64,000 bases of DNA from Cristatella mucedo. Taxonomy: Eukaryota; Bryozoa; Phylactolaemata; Cristatellidae. Shown here in pieces: positions 1-13,803 of this stretch. A program made the position numbers and the translations under genes. The notes under the pieces are model-generated. The model ran no database searches and was not told where the DNA came from. It was given only the letters and a program-made list of their open reading frames with translations. The stretch lies in NCBI GenBank assembly GCA_009760855.2, contig WPIO01000110.1:617501-681500 (forward strand), given 5' to 3'. The first letter of the stretch is position 1. The number at the start of each line of letters is the position of its first letter.

Positions 1-116
1 TCAAAACATCGTTGGAATTTCTGGAAAAAATCTAGATGTGGTTAGCATGTTAGCATGAGCTCTCAGGCCGGATTGCAGGAAACATTTAAAAGCTCGAAAT
101 TAAGTTCTAATAAGAA

Positions 117-265
117 TAATAATCCATCGGTATAGCGCTCTAAATAAGCTTGATCTCTATCCGTGCTCTTCCCATATGCCGCAGTTGACAGTTGAGCAGC
201 CATGACCTCGGTTAAGTGTATATTCTCCTTGACCTCGTTCATCAAAGGTAGAGCACCTTAACCCA
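117..265 (-). repeat. SINE-B remnant
   Basis: Decayed minus-strand copy of a tRNA-derived SINE. It matches the copies near 20.0 kb and 45.8 kb: a segment like 'tatagcgctctaa', then 'atctctatcc', then 'gacctcg' and 'agagcaccttaaccca', which is the reverse complement of a tRNA-like A-box region. Too degraded to judge activity. Confidence 0.5.
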
Positions 266-327
266 CTGTGTCAAACTAGGCTCCAGTCGCACGGAAGTGT
301 GCTCCAAAGGCATGAAAAAGAAAGGGC

Positions 328-425
328 TGGCTGATTTGACAGCCTTATTTCTATAGCGGGAGAAGAGACTTAAAAGGCTACCACCAGCTCTTGCAGTGCC
401 AATAAAGGATCGCACCCAGCTAGAT
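328..425 (-). repeat. SINE-A fragment (3' half)
   Basis: Carries the SINE-A body seen in at least nine other places in the window: 'acagcctt', 'tatagcgg', 'agaagag', 'ggctaccaccagc' and 'aataaaggatcgc'. The tRNA-like half with the B-box is missing, so this is a partial copy. Confidence 0.6.
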
Positions 426-1551
<1,126 letters not shown>

Positions 1552-1771
1552 GAAGGTTCGCTATAAAATAGATGAGAACGCGAGGCAGCCCGAGAGGTTT
1601 GACTGGTCGCCACGCACTGGTATCAAATTCTCTCCGTCTTCGCATCGCTCGAGAAGCTGCACGAAGCTCAGCTTTGGCAGCCTACTGATCATTCGGCGAA
1701 CTCAAGTGCTTCGCAAGCGAATGACTGACACTTTGCCACAAAAAAGTCGTTTCGTGCCACGCTTCCGCAGC

Positions 1772-2390
1772 TAGGCTTATCTGTCGTGAGCTTCGCAGTT
1801 GCCAAATCACACCACTTCTCGCCGACCTGCACTGGCTACCAGTCAAGCAACGGATTGACTTCAAGGTTTTGTCGCTCACTTTTAGGTCACTTCATTCTAT
1901 GGCTCCAGCCTATCTCTCAGATATACTACCCCATCAGGCCAAGCATCGTACCACCCGCTTTTCGGAATCCAACAGTCTACCAATACCTCGTACAAACCTC
2001 AAATCTTTTGGAGACCGTGCATTTAGTTCGTATGCTCCCACAACCTGGAACTCCCTCCCGACCTGCGTCAGAACATCCCCTGACCTGATCATATTTAAAA
2101 AGAACTTAAAAAAAAACACCGATTTAGGATGCAATTCGTGGGTGCCTGTGATTCTTCCTTCACGTGCTTATGCGTGCTGACACTGTGCATGCTGCCACTA
2201 ACCACATTTGCATGCTGACCCTGTGCATGTCACCCCTAACCATATTATTCATTTTGTTTGTTTATCAAGCATGATTTTACTCACCATTCAATCGCGTTTC
2301 CTTTTGCAGCAAATGTAAAGTGCCTTAAAAGAGATTGAGTTCTCTGAGGGTGCTTTATCAAGAGCATTATTATTGTTATTACGATTGGCC
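1772..2390 (+). pseudogene. LINE-a (L2-clade) 3' end, broken
   Basis: Encodes the C-terminal domain of an L2-like LINE ORF2: in reading order the motifs LLADLHWLPV, LSLTFRSLHSMAPAYLSD, TRFSESNSL and SSYAPTTWNSLPTC are visible, but they are spread over more than one frame. It continues into the characteristic 3' UTR ('ctgaccctgtgcatgtcacccctaacc') and the terminal 'gagttctctgaggg...gctttatcaag' stem-loop, followed by an ATT-rich tail. The 5' part of the element is absent. Confidence 0.9.
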
Positions 2391-3132
2391 ACCGAGAACG
2401 GCCTCGCTTTTTACCGAAATCGTGAATGCTTGTCTGCCTCAAGTACGGCCCGCCACCATTTGTCGATCTGTCAGAGCTCGAGCTCTCAAAGTTTCACGTG
2501 TTTGCATGTCACGCGAGCAACCAATGTCATGTCACTTGCATGTACGTACCTTGCCGCCGGGTGCTTACATCATGGCTGGCTCAATCTCGTCGCATCACCT
2601 CCGAGTCTCTCCTGTACTGGCAAGCCCTTCGGATTCACAAGTGCCCGAGCGAGTATCTGAGTATTTCCTTAATTTCCGTGTCATCTTACATCTGCTTTCC
2701 ATCGATCGATCGCCTGCAGTGCCATTTTTTGTCTTTCGAAGCTCGGATCCTTTGAGTGTCTGCAGATTTATTCCAAGATCCGTGAAGTCGATCGGCCATT
2801 TCAATATTTTTAGCTCTGACATAACGACGCGTACAGCCACACTGAGACGAGGCTGTAGGACCACGCGACCGCCCTGCGTGTCAGCATTTCCTGTTCGCTT
2901 TGTGGCAAGTTACAGTGCACACGCGAAGCAGCAAACCTCGTACGATAGCACTCCATTTACAAAAACGCTGTCATTTTGGAGGTTAACTCACTACGCTGGC
3001 TGCATCTTGGGTTTGGGCTCTGCCCGAGAAGCATAGATTGACATGTATGCGTCCAAGAGATGCTTGAAGTCAGCTTTCGGGCTCTCGCATAAGAAAGACA
3101 CGTAAGGAACTAGTTCTGGTTTCCTCGTTGCC
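2391..3132. other. unassigned region with a 233-codon open frame
   Basis: An open frame on the plus strand (2335-3036) begins inside the LINE tail and runs to 3036. Its product has no recognisable domain, no signal peptide and an unremarkable composition, and two other frames are also open for 90-110 codons, so I do not call it a gene. A small host exon or an unrecognised repeat remains possible. Confidence 0.3.
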
Positions 3133-3460
3133 CACGTAATGAATGTCAACTATAATAATAATTATAATAATAAGTGTGCTTCTCCGTCTGTAACTCAACA
3201 AAGCTACAGACTATGCGGGTGCTGCGGAAGAGAGTTGTATATACCGCACTCAAAAAACCTAGGCGGCTTTCGGTACGCATTTGGTAGCCAACTGACTTCA
3301 TCTCACGCAAAAAAAGAGAAAGTGGGAAGCATATTTGAGTCAGGAAAGCAGTTGATTTAGTGAGTAGCATGAAGTAGCAGCTCGCGACTACTGGAAATGG
3401 CGTGCCGTGGTCGGCAGCAGGGGAGTAGATATCGTTGCGTAAGAAAAGATAAATTTGTGC
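3133..3460 (-). pseudogene. LINE-b 3' fragment
   Basis: Minus-strand remnant of the second LINE family. It aligns with the better copies at 54.0-54.9 kb and 44.9-45.5 kb: 'gtaactc..caaag', then 'gcggctttcggtacgcat', 'gtagccaactgacttc', and 'gagtagatatcgttgcgtaag'. The encoded trace FPLSLFLREMKSVGYQMRTE corresponds to the C-terminus of the LINE-b protein. An ATA-rich tail lies at the 3' end (low coordinates). Confidence 0.8.
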
Positions 3461-3569
3461 GGCGCCGTCCGAGAATTCGATCTCGTTCTACGCACATTGT
3501 ATGAGGTGTACGAGAGAGAAAAAACGAAAGAAAGCGTATCGATAGTATATCGTTAGTGATAAAATACGT

Positions 3570-4340
3570 AGTGTCTACATGCATAAGCACACAAAGGACA
3601 TATCCCAAAGTGACAGCAAATGCTGCGAGGAACACGTACGTTTTCAGCTTCTTGTTAAATTTAGTCAAGTAAAAAGATGCCGACGTCAGTCAGTTGTGAG
3701 TTCCAGGCTTTGGGAGCAATCCAGCTAAAGGTCAGACCGTGTTATGATGCCGAGCCCGATTGGGGAGCCGTTCTGATAGCTAGGCTGGAGCAAGAGAATG
3801 GAGAGGCCTACAAGTGAATGACAAAACCTTGAAGTCGAGGATCTGCTCGATGTGCAGATGTTGTGCATGCCTGCTGCTGTTGTTGTAATTAGCGAGAATG
3901 CCTCGCCAGCGGCCAACGATTAGGCAATTGGCACAGCGAAGCGTCTATCACTAATGTACGCGATATTACGCGACGCAGCTACATTTCCGAACTTGGGGAC
4001 TTTACCCAACGCCGGTAGTTCCTCGGTCTCTCATGTATACACGCTTTGAGAGGAGCAAAAGATTTAGTCTCTTGTACCACCTACGTCCACGCTTTTGCCT
4101 CCGCGAGACTCCCTGGATCAGCAGCAGCCACAGTAACACTTCACTGGTCAGCGAGAAGTGGTTTGATGTGGCAAGTATTACTGTAACTGCACACATACCC
4201 GGCTGCAGAATTTTGCACCAACTGCATGAACCTTATTGCAGAGATCGGAAGGACTTGCGAGTTACAGAGGTCGAGAGGGGATGTCACAAATGCAATTGAC
4301 CATCTTGGATTTATTTTCCAGGTAACGTCGTGTGTGCGTC
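3570..4340 (-). pseudogene. LINE-a (L2) fragment, heavily decayed
   Basis: Three blocks in the correct minus-strand order: the 3' UTR piece (3570-3670), the C-terminal WNSLP-type block (3680-3850, 'gttccaggctttgggagca'), and the block encoding the residues before LLADLHWLPV (4110-4320). About 260 unrelated bases separate the second and third blocks. Frames are broken throughout. Confidence 0.65.
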
Positions 4341-4394
4341 GAGTGTGCCCGCCAAACCTCTCAATACCTACATATTCGCAGCGAATAGTGATAA

Positions 4395-4660
4395 CACACT
4401 TGATAAAGAGCCCTCAGAGAACTCAATCTCTTTAGCTTTAAATTTCCTGCAAAGAAAACACGATCGAATGGTGAGTTGTATCATGCTTGATAAGCAACAT
4501 GAATAATTATAATAATAATGTACTTGAATAACATGGTTAATGATGACATGCACAGGGTCAGCATGCAAGTGTAGTTAGTGGCAGCATGCAACAGTGTCAA
4601 CACGCATAAGCATATAAAGGACGAATTACAGAGACCCACTAAATGCTGTAATAAATAGGT
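4395..4660 (-). repeat. LINE-a 3' UTR and tail
   Basis: Reverse complement of the L2 3' end: 'agagccctcagagaactcaatctcttt', 'gacatgcacagggtcagcatgcaa' and 'gtggcagcatgcaacagtgtca'. An internal TAATAATAATG insertion duplicates tail sequence. No coding part is retained. Confidence 0.8.
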
Positions 4661-5933
4661 GCGTGCGTGAATGACGTCTTGGGGTCATTCAGATGCACGA
4701 ATAGTGGAAAGTTCGCGTTGGCTAAAGCAACAGCGAATGGATCGCGGTGCTTACGAACGCCGCCGTAACTAACCTTCAGCACCGTCTGCAGGTTACACCC
4801 TCGCACACCCTCACCGCCAGCCGCGATCGGCGACTGCACCGCAGGCGCTGCCACTGTCAAGGGCGTTATGCCTTGCGAACAGGACGTGGCTGACGAAGCG
4901 CCGCAAAAAAAAACAGAACGGAACCCGAATCCCGCGCGCTTCAGACATCCGCAACGTCCAAGATTAGTCCGACCTGGATTCGTCAGAGGTCAAAGGCCTG
5001 GCGCCGCCACCGAAGCGCGGCTCCGCAGGCCTATCGAACTGACGAGCTTCGCCACGGAAACGCGCTAATCGACTGCAGCTCGTCGGGGGAGACGACTCCA
5101 TGACGACTCCGTCGTTCCACGACGAGCGTTTGCGAATTCGTCGGCAGATAGTTGTGCGAACGCTGGCCGAGTCGGCAAAATGCGACGCCCGGCGCAGGAG
5201 TGCAGATGCGAGCGGCGAGCGAACACTCGCCTCTGGCTGAACCGGAAAGTGCTTGCAGAAAGAACGCGGAAAGAAAGAGCCCGCCTACGTGCAGCAGCAG
5301 CAGCCGGGAGTTTTCGCCTGAATCGCCTGCAGACTTTGACCTTTGGCTCGTATGGACCGGACGCTGGCAGCGTCGCGCCAGCGACGGCACGTCGTTCGTG
5401 CACGTCTCGAGCGCCGCCTGGCGGAGTCCTGGCGCCGGAAGCGCGGCTTCGAAACCGATCGGTGTCGTCCGCGCGACTCGCGCCGAACCCGGCGCGGTAG
5501 ACGAGAGCCTCGAGAGCCCGGCGACGGTCGCCGAGTTCGTGATGTGCGCGCCACTTCCGGCGTCGTTCCGCCTCCACTAGACGTCGCTCGAGCTGCTCCG
5601 CCCGCGAAGCAGCTCGATGAATGCACTTAGCACGGCCTTGTCATCGTGCTACCGAGGTACCGCAAGGGGGTAAAAGGGTAAAAGCGAAATGATCGATTAG
5701 CAGAACGAGCTAGTCGCGATAAGACGCCGCTGAATGGGACGACGCAAGATGAAAGCACTCGGTCGTTGGAGATCTAAGCGCTCGCTCTCGCTTCGCGGCC
5801 GCATTCCCTTCTGAATCCCCATTCGTACGAGCAGGGCATGGCGGCTTCTGAGCGAGTGATCATCATAATACACGCTGGTATCGCAAACCCAACCCCTAAA
5901 TAAGCCTTCGGTAGGACCGGTATGGACACTGTC
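4661..5933. other. start of GC/CpG-rich block, no gene recognised
   Basis: GC content rises sharply and CpG becomes frequent. Up to four long overlapping frames are open on both strands (5031-5630), which is what GC-rich sequence with few stop codons gives by chance. None shows a domain. The base composition would suit a CpG-island promoter or 5' exon of a gene I cannot identify. Confidence 0.4.
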
Positions 5934-6310
<377 letters not shown>

Positions 6311-6334
6311 CTGTATCGATGTCAGCTAGCCCTA

Positions 6335-6511
6335 CGAGAGAGAGAGAGAGAGCGAGATTGAGAGAGAGCGGGATTGAGAGAGAGCGAGATTGAGAGAGAG
6401 CGAGATTGAGAGAGAGAGAGAGAGAGAGACAAAGAGAGAGAGAGAGAGAGACAAAGAGAGAGAGAGAGAGAGAAATTGAGAGAAAGAGGTTGAGAGAGAG
6501 AGAGAGAGAGT
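6335..6511. repeat. polypurine (GA)n array, inverted partner of the CT array
   Basis: GA units carrying the reverse complements of the same interruptions ('gagacaaag', 'gaaattgag', 'gaaagaggttgag') found in 5934-6310. The arms are separated by about 24 non-repetitive bases. Confidence 0.95.
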
Positions 6512-9500
6512 GCACACGCGCCAGTCCAGGGCGTTACGACGGCTTCTATTTACGCTTCCGGCCGGTGCGCGTCAGTCGCAGCTGGCGAAGCGTTGCAGAG
6601 CGCTGCAGAGCGACTTGCTGCTGCAGCGCGGGCCAGTGCGGGCTCGACAGTTAAGCTGGCCCGTGCATTCGAGCTTGCCGCCGATTCGTCCGAGGGCGGC
6701 TCGCCAACAAGCAATACAGCCGTCGCGCCGACGCGCGCCACCGCGCGGCTCTCGCACGGCGCGCGTCGAGCGCCGGGTCGGGAGCTCGGTCGCGACCGGC
6801 ATCTATCGACCCGCAGACGGCGAGAATTCCCCGCGGGCCGCCTCGCGCGCTGCGCTGGCTATCGTCGCCGCCGCGTGCAGCGGCGCCAGTCGACGCTTCC
6901 GCACGCGCGGTATTGAGGGCGTGGGGAATTCTCGCCATCTGTCGGTCGGTCACTGCGAGTCGCGACTGAGTGTCACCCAGCGCTCGCGAGCCGTGCGCGA
7001 GAGGATCGCGGCGATGTAGGTGTCGCCGCAATCAGATCGTCTGATCAGCTAAGCGATACGATTATATTATTATGATAGTGACAGTATTAGTAATATTAAG
7101 AACAGTTATTATAATAAACGCGACTTTAATAATATTAATAGTAAACATTCGAACAGGACTCTAAGAGAAGCGTAGCTCTTTCACAGGCTCCATTCTCTGG
7201 ATGTGCACACTCGATGGATCGCCGCTGGTGAATGCGGCCTGCTTAAAATTCAGGCGCCGCAGTTTCTCACGAGTCACGCCCCCAGCGCCAGGCAGCCGGC
7301 GCCTTCGCTCAGCTTCGGTGCCGGGCTAGACAGTCAGGTCAATAGCGAATGATGCCCGCTGACGTAACCGTCACCTTGATTGCGCCTTCTATGGACGAGA
7401 GCTTATTTTCGGTTCGCTTATGATTGGGTTATTGAAATTGGGACTGCACGTATTCAGAAGCTACGGTGTTGCACACTTTTGATCCTAAGAGAGAGTATGA
7501 TAATACGAGCATGGAGTCAGATATCGGTCACAATAATGAAGACACTAACGACGTAAATCGCTTTTAGGCGATTCCTGGATAGAAAGTATGTCAACTGATT
7601 AATGATAAAGCGCATCAAGTACAGTTCACGCGGACGGAGAAAACGCTGTTCAGAACAGGTAGGATTTTAGCTTTCCTTTAACTCCTAGTCAGTTCCAACG
7701 ACGCAGGTGGAATGTCAAATGGTACTGATCTCCAAGCTTTGGGCTCGCTCACATAATGCTGTTGCGCAGCCACCGGATGGGCTTTTATACGAAGGTGTTT
7801 AGAAGCGCAGCTGAACTCTTGGAGTCCGACGAGCGGCCTATATGAGGGCAAGCCTCCGAGGAGCTCGTACTATTTCCTAGGACTGTCTGTAGACACGTAT
7901 CCTGACGCGGATGGCCTCGCGCAGGCGCTCCGACTAACCGCATCGGATTCAACCAATTCTCTTTTACATTGCTAATCGCGTTTAGCAGACTTCCTGTCTT
8001 CGTCTGAGCACGCGAGCGCTATTGCTTGCGCCTCCGCGCGAGAGCTGTCGCCAGGCGCGCATCGTTCGGGACAAGCCAGTCAAAATCTCGTATGCTGCGG
8101 TTTCGCGAGCGCGCAGCTGCAGAGCCGTGTCTTCAGTGTTTTTAGAGAGCGACCGACCTGGAGCGACAAACCGCGGCGGCCGGGAGTCGGAGGCCGCCTG
8201 AGGTCAGAGGCTCCATTCGGCCAGCCTCGGTCAGAGGTCAGAGGTCCCCGCATCTCGCCGGTCGTAGCCGGCAACGGATGGCCGCGACTCTTGGTGCTTT
8301 TGGATACTGCGAGCTGTCTCCGGTTGCAGATACGAACGCGCCCTCGCGCCAGATCTGACCGGCGAGTTGCCGCGAGAGAACGCGAGAGACCTTGCTGCAT
8401 CGCCTTCAGTAGACAAACAGCGGCTCCCGGCAGGTCAGTCACGCTTGTGCGACGCTTGCCCGCTGCTCGGTCGCGACGAGTTGGCGGCAGGCACGCAACG
8501 AGAGCGCACGCGCTCCGCGGTCGTCGCGACGGCAAGGAGGCCTGCCTCGCGGCAGGCACCGCCCGCCGCGAGTCGCAGCGGCTTAGCAGGTCATTGACTT
8601 GCGGCTTCGGTGGTGGCCGGAATCGACCGCACTAATCAGACGAGATTTCTCTCTCGATCGATTGAATGCATCGCGCGCCGGCGTGCTCCCCACCCCCATC
8701 ATCCCACGCGCCGCGCCCCGCGCACAACGGTTCGGACGTCGCGAGCGACGCACCAGCGAACTTCCGCTCGCTCCCCCTTCGCCGCCGCCGCCGCCGCCGC
8801 CTGAATCGGCTCTCTCTGCCTAGCGGCCGAGCGCTCGTCGCGGTAGCCAAGACGCGAACGGCGAGAGAGGTGGCTGTGGCAAAACCGCTCGCGTCGGCGC
8901 CCGCCGGCGCCGACTGCCTCGTCGACCTGACGAGAGAGCGCGCGCGCGTCAGATTAGCGGATTTTCGGCCTCGTCGGCCGCCGTCGGGTCGGGACGCGCC
9001 CGACCTCCGATCGACTGCCATCGGGCGGCGCCGCTTGCAAGGACGCGCGCGCGCACACCTCCGTCGACCCTCGAGGGCCGTCTCTCGGCGTTCGCGACGC
9101 CGCGCACGAGGGCCGATCGTCCGACCGACCGACAGGCGGCGCTCGCTCTCGCTGTCGGTCTCGCTTCGCTGTCTCGCTGTCGGAGCGCGTCGCGCCCCGT
9201 GCCGTACGCGCACTCGCGTCTGCGGACGCTCGGGGCGGAGCGCGGGGAGTGACGGGAAGGAGACGGCTTCGTCACGAAGAACGCACGCAGCCGTACGGTT
9301 TGCGGGGTAGGACCGCGACGTCCGCGAGGTCCGAGGATTGCGAGAGCGGCGGCGGCGGCCCACCCGCCCCCGCCGTATCGAGTCCGCGAGGAGCTCATTA
9401 TCGAATCAATATCGGAAACGATCGGCGGCCGCGAGCTCCGGCGCCGCCCAGTAGCGGAGTGCAACGCGAGCGCGCAGCAAGGTGGCAGCGGCGTCTTTGC

Positions 9501-9708
9501 CGTCGACGGAGCGGGCAGCGCCGGAGCTCGGAGGCCCGAAGCGGTTGCCGCCGCCGTCGCCTCCTAGGGCAGCCGCGACTGCGTTCGGTGAGATCGCTTG
9601 CAAAGCAGGATTCGGACACGCGCGCTACGTTTTTCCGCCGGTCGGCGAGACCGGGCGATTAGGAAGGGGACGTCGCTCAGCGGCTAGCGAGCGAGCGCGT
9701 GCGACAGA
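6512..9708. other. GC/CpG-rich block, no gene recognised
   Basis: Two GC-rich stretches (6512-7020 and about 8040-9700) flank a less GC-rich stretch (7020-8040) with an ATT-rich patch near 7060-7150. Many overlapping frames are open on both strands in the GC-rich parts, their products are Arg/Ala/Ser-rich and carry no motif I recognise. A short CCG run lies near 8780. It may hold promoters or non-coding 5' exons. Confidence 0.4.
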
Positions 9709-9710
9709 GA

Positions 9711-9772
<62 letters not shown>

Positions 9773-9922
9773 CCACGCGACGCGCGCGAGAGAGACCGCG
9801 CGGCACTCACGCCTGCGCGCGTGAGTGAGAGGGAGGGAGGGAGAGAGAGAAAGATAGTGAGAATGAGATACTTCGTGGCGCGCGAGAGACAGAGCGCGCA
9901 GTGCGTGCATGCGCGTGCGTGC

Positions 9923-9960
<38 letters not shown>
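9709..9960. repeat. GA-rich microsatellite cluster
   Basis: Two clean (GA)n tracts (9709-9771 and about 9928-9960) joined by a GA/CG-rich segment with 'gcgcgc' and 'gagagag' motifs. Frames across it give Ser-Leu or Arg-Glu repeats and are not coding. Confidence 0.9.
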
Positions 9961-9963
<3 letters not shown>

Positions 9964-11399
9964 GGCGAGGGACAGCGCGGCGCGCTAGTCACGATATCGG
10001 CGCGGCGTCAGCCGCGAGCCCGCCTGCGGCCTCTCGCACGCCTCACGGCTTCTGGCGCTCGGCGGCGGCGGCGCCGTGAGCGTCGCCCTAGCGCGTCTCG
10101 CGCTCCACTCGCCTCGCTGCTCCCTGCTTCGACCCTACCGCTGGCCGCTCGCGCGCGCGCCTTTTGACGGACGCATCGCGGTGGGTGGTGTGGGCGACCG
10201 CATCTCTCTCTTTGGCTGGGGTCCGGGTGAAGGAAGAGGTGGCCGAAGGTGTCTGTCCTTCCGCAGAACTATTTGTCTGCCCTTCCGTCGATTTGTTTAT
10301 CCACCTAAATGTCTCTAACTTACTCGCTCTCTCACTCTGAAAAAATAATCAGCGCTACCGGAACAGTCCAGCGAGCGCCTTCTACCTTCAAGAGCTCCGG
10401 CTTGCCCGAGTACTTGAACTTGAACTTGAACTTGAACTTCAAACTTGTACAATTACCTACGGATGCGCTAACGGCGATTTTGCAGGCTCTCAATTACGAT
10501 GACGCCGCTGACTAAATCGTGCGCACGACCAGGTAAGCAAATACGCTCTGCACACTCGCGTTCGGAGCTCAAGACTCGCGCACGCGCTGTCCGCTCGGCA
10601 CGCCACTATTACCGCCGCACGCCACTATTACCGCTGCACGCTGACTCTTGCCGCTGCTCGCGGAGCGTTAGCGCAGCACGCGGGCCGGCCGCAGCGCTCG
10701 TACTGCAGCCGAGGTTACTTTGTTGCCTGCGCTCGAGCTGTCGAAAGATGCTACGACGGGTGCTGTCGCTCCGGCCGTCTCCTACTGGACCGCCGCCCGC
10801 TCTCAGACTGTGCGACACTTTAGTGCCTCGGCGACTGGCTACGGGCGCGCGCCGTGTGGAAACGGTTGAGACTGTGCGGTCGCGAATGCTGCGAAAGTAA
10901 ATTGCGATGCGGCCGTTTCTTTCTTTGGCTTTGATCGCGCGTAACTGACGTCCACTGAGACCAAGCAAAACCATCAACCGGGCCGCAGTAATTCGGTCGC
11001 TTCTGCTCAACGCAGTTTCATTGGCCAAATTTTCAGCTCGGATGCACACGCCGTCGACTAGCGACGGCAGTCGCTTGTCACTGACTTCCAATCGATTTCC
11101 TCCTCAGTTGACGGTCCTTCGATGTAAAGTCTGCTTTTCTAATCCCTTTCCCTAAAATAATTTAATGCAATTGTTACTCCTCCGCTAAAACGTCGCTTTT
11201 GTGGTCGGTCGGGACAATCGCATGTTGAAATTCTCAAGTTTTGCTGTTATGCACAGTGCATATGCCAGGTCAGCACGTCGAGTATGCATTTTACACTAGT
11301 CCGGATTAGTGAGGGCTTGGCAGACATAACACCGCAGAGTAGTATTTATAGAAGTGTAGCAATAAAGATGCTTAAAGTGAGCATTTAGGTTATTTGAGT
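9961..11399. other. end of GC-rich block; no gene recognised
   Basis: GC-rich to about 10.9 kb, then AT-richer. Small repeats occur: four TTGAAC-type hexamers at 10408-10440 and an imperfect 18-bp duplication ('cacgccactattaccgc') near 10600-10635. Open frames (for example 10499-10900) overlap on both strands and show no domain. Confidence 0.4.
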
Positions 11400-12050
11400 G
11401 CGGAGGAATAATAATAATACTAATGTACTTGATAAAGCGCCCTCAGAGAACTGAATCTCTTTCTAGGCGCTTTACATTTGCTGCAAAGGGAAATGCAATT
11501 GAATGGTAACTAAAATCATGCTTGAAAAACAAACAAAATGAATAACATGGTTAGGGGTGACATGCACAGGGTCAGCATGCAAATGTGGTTAGTGGCAGCA
11601 TGCACAGTGTCAGCACGCATAAGCACGTGAAGGACGAATCACAGGCACCCACTAAATGCTGTCCTAAATAGGTGTGTTTTTAAGTTCCTTTTAAATGTGG
11701 TCAGGTCAGGGGATGTTCTGACGCAGGTCGGGAGCGAGTTCCAGGCTTTGGGAGCATACGAACTTAATGCACGGTCTCCAAAGGATTTAACGTTTGTACG
11801 AGGTATTTCTAGACTGTTGGATTCCAAAAAGCGGGTGCTACAATGCTTGGCCTGATGGGGGAGTATGTCGGAGAGATAGGCTGGAGCCATAGAATGAAGG
11901 GACCTAAAACTGAGCGACAAAACCTTGAAGTCAATTCGTTGCTTGACTGGTAGCCAGTGCAGGTCGGCGAGAAGTGGAGTAACGTGGCAACTGCGACGCT
12001 CACGACAGACAAGCCTAGCTGCAGAGTTAGCGAATACGATTGGCATTGCA
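11400..12050 (-). pseudogene. LINE-a (L2) C-terminal fragment with complete 3' end
   Basis: An uninterrupted minus-strand frame (11639 to about 12040) encodes the L2 ORF2 C-terminus: ARLVCRERRSCHVTPLLAD, LHWLPVKQRIDFKVLSLSF, SMAPAYLSDILPHQAKH and APKAWNSLPTCVRTSPDLTT. It continues into the standard 3' UTR and an ATT tail at 11408. The copy is 5'-truncated, as expected from aborted target-primed reverse transcription. The frame ends at the same Gly-Cys-Leu as the copy at 36.0 kb, so divergence is modest. Confidence 0.92.
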
Positions 12051-12806
12051 TCGCGAGGTTGCTTGCACCCAGCAGATGCATTTTGCTACATGTATATAAT
12101 ATATAATTCATTTATTCGTACAATTCATAGAATATATAATTATTCACATATCCATATAATACAATATATATAATATATAATTCATTACATGTGAGGACAA
12201 TGTATCAAAACAAGTGCAAAGCAAGGTAATCCGTGAAAGTGTACTTGTATATGTGTGAGGCATACACTGCATACTTCTGTTAGGGAAAGACAAATCATCA
12301 CTATCTCATTTTACGTGCGAAAACTGAAAGAGAACTCTGGTAAGGTAAGGTGAACAATTGCTGCTCACTAGATGGCATTTTTTGCACGAGACTAGGTAAT
12401 GGCATTTCTTGCACGAAACTGGTAATGCAAGAGATATCATTTTCTTAAATATGCATGCATTTGCAATATGTTTGCAGGATAGTACGGAAAAAACAGAGAG
12501 CCATGAAGTTTTCTAAGCAAAGAATTTATCTGGGGCCAACTACACACTCAAGCAGCTACTATTTCTGCACGGCTGGCCCTTCCAAAATCTCGATCTGGAA
12601 GTAGCGCCCCTCACATCGTGTGTCCATACGTCACACAGCTCTCCATTCGCCGCCCCAGTAGTACACTGCTCTGAGCATCCTAACCCTTCCGTAGACGGAT
12701 CGGCTATGCTATGTAGAGGGTAACAAGCCAGACAGCGAGCAAGATACCGCCCAAGGTCCCGGTTCAAATTTCCCAAATGCGGCCCGGGAGAGAAAGCCAC
12801 AATTAT
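12051..12806. other. no gene recognised; possible tRNA-like repeat
   Basis: AT-rich sequence with TATA-type runs (12090-12190). The last part (about 12640-12800) contains 'cccggttcaaatttccc', which resembles a tRNA B-box on the plus strand, so a SINE remnant is possible. The A-box is not convincing. Confidence 0.25.
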
Positions 12807-13026
<220 letters not shown>

Positions 13027-13120
13027 ATATATATATTTATTTATATATATTTTTATTTATTTATATATATTTATTTATTTATTTATATATATTTTTATCT
13101 ATTTATTTATGTCGACGATC
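13027..13120. repeat. AT-rich tract of ATTT/ATAT units
   Basis: Degenerate continuation of the TA array built from 'tatttatttata' units. Low complexity. Confidence 0.85.
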
Positions 13121-13354
13121 TGATCATAAATCCTAGTCTTACGAAATCCGATTACAAATCTTCTGACATCATACTCATGGAGTGAAACTTTTTGAAGAAA
13201 AAAAGTGAAGTAGCAGATCAAATAATGCGTCATCAGCATTTTCCTAAATGCTTCAGTCGGAAAGCTGGGTTGCGCTCCTGCATTTATACGACTGGTCTGT
13301 TAACTGCATTAATCTTTGTCTGAAACTTCGCAAAATCACCGACTGAAAGTTATA

Positions 13355-13530
13355 TGCATGAGAGTTTTCTTTAGCACACTCAAAGCCAAAGCGGCTTTCG
13401 GTGAGGAGCACGCGGTTTTGAGCAGATTTGATCTCACTCAAAAAAACAAAGGGAAAGTTGGACGCATAGTTGAGTCAGGAGGGCAATCAAGGAAGGAAGC
13501 GAGTAGCACGGAAAATGCTATAACAACTGC
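13355..13530 (-). repeat. LINE-b diverged fragment
   Basis: Shares the order 'agcacactcaaagccaaagcggctttcggt', then 'aacaaagggaaagttgg', then 'gttgagtcaggagggca' with the LINE-b 3' region. Heavily mutated. Confidence 0.55.
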
Positions 13531-13565
13531 TGTAAATGTCCCGATCGAAGGATGCTTGTGCACAG

Positions 13566-13645
13566 GCTACTACTACTACTATTACTACTATTACTATTAT
13601 TACTGCTATTATTATTATTACTACTATTACTACTACTATTATTCC
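13566..13645. repeat. trinucleotide (TAC/TAT)n array
   Basis: About 25 units of TAC/TAT/TGC. Frames read as poly-Tyr or poly-Leu and are not coding evidence. Confidence 0.95.
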
Positions 13646-13803
13646 GGGAGCATCAAAGCCGCGCTGCATCTCATAATGGGAGAAAGTACCTGCACTGTGT
13701 CTCTTCACTGTGCACTGCGCCTCAGAGAGGATTCCTCCCTCGGCGTCAAGATGTTGCTGAGTGCCTCGGAGAACTCTCTATGAATGACTATGGCTAGCGA
13801 GTC

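Noticed and set aside
2335-3036. 233-codon plus frame as a gene
   Set aside because: Starts within a LINE tail, has no domain, and two alternative frames are also open.
8632-9664. Frames of up to 243 codons in GC-rich sequence
   Set aside because: At least four overlap on both strands with Arg-rich products and no domain; expected where stop codons are rare.
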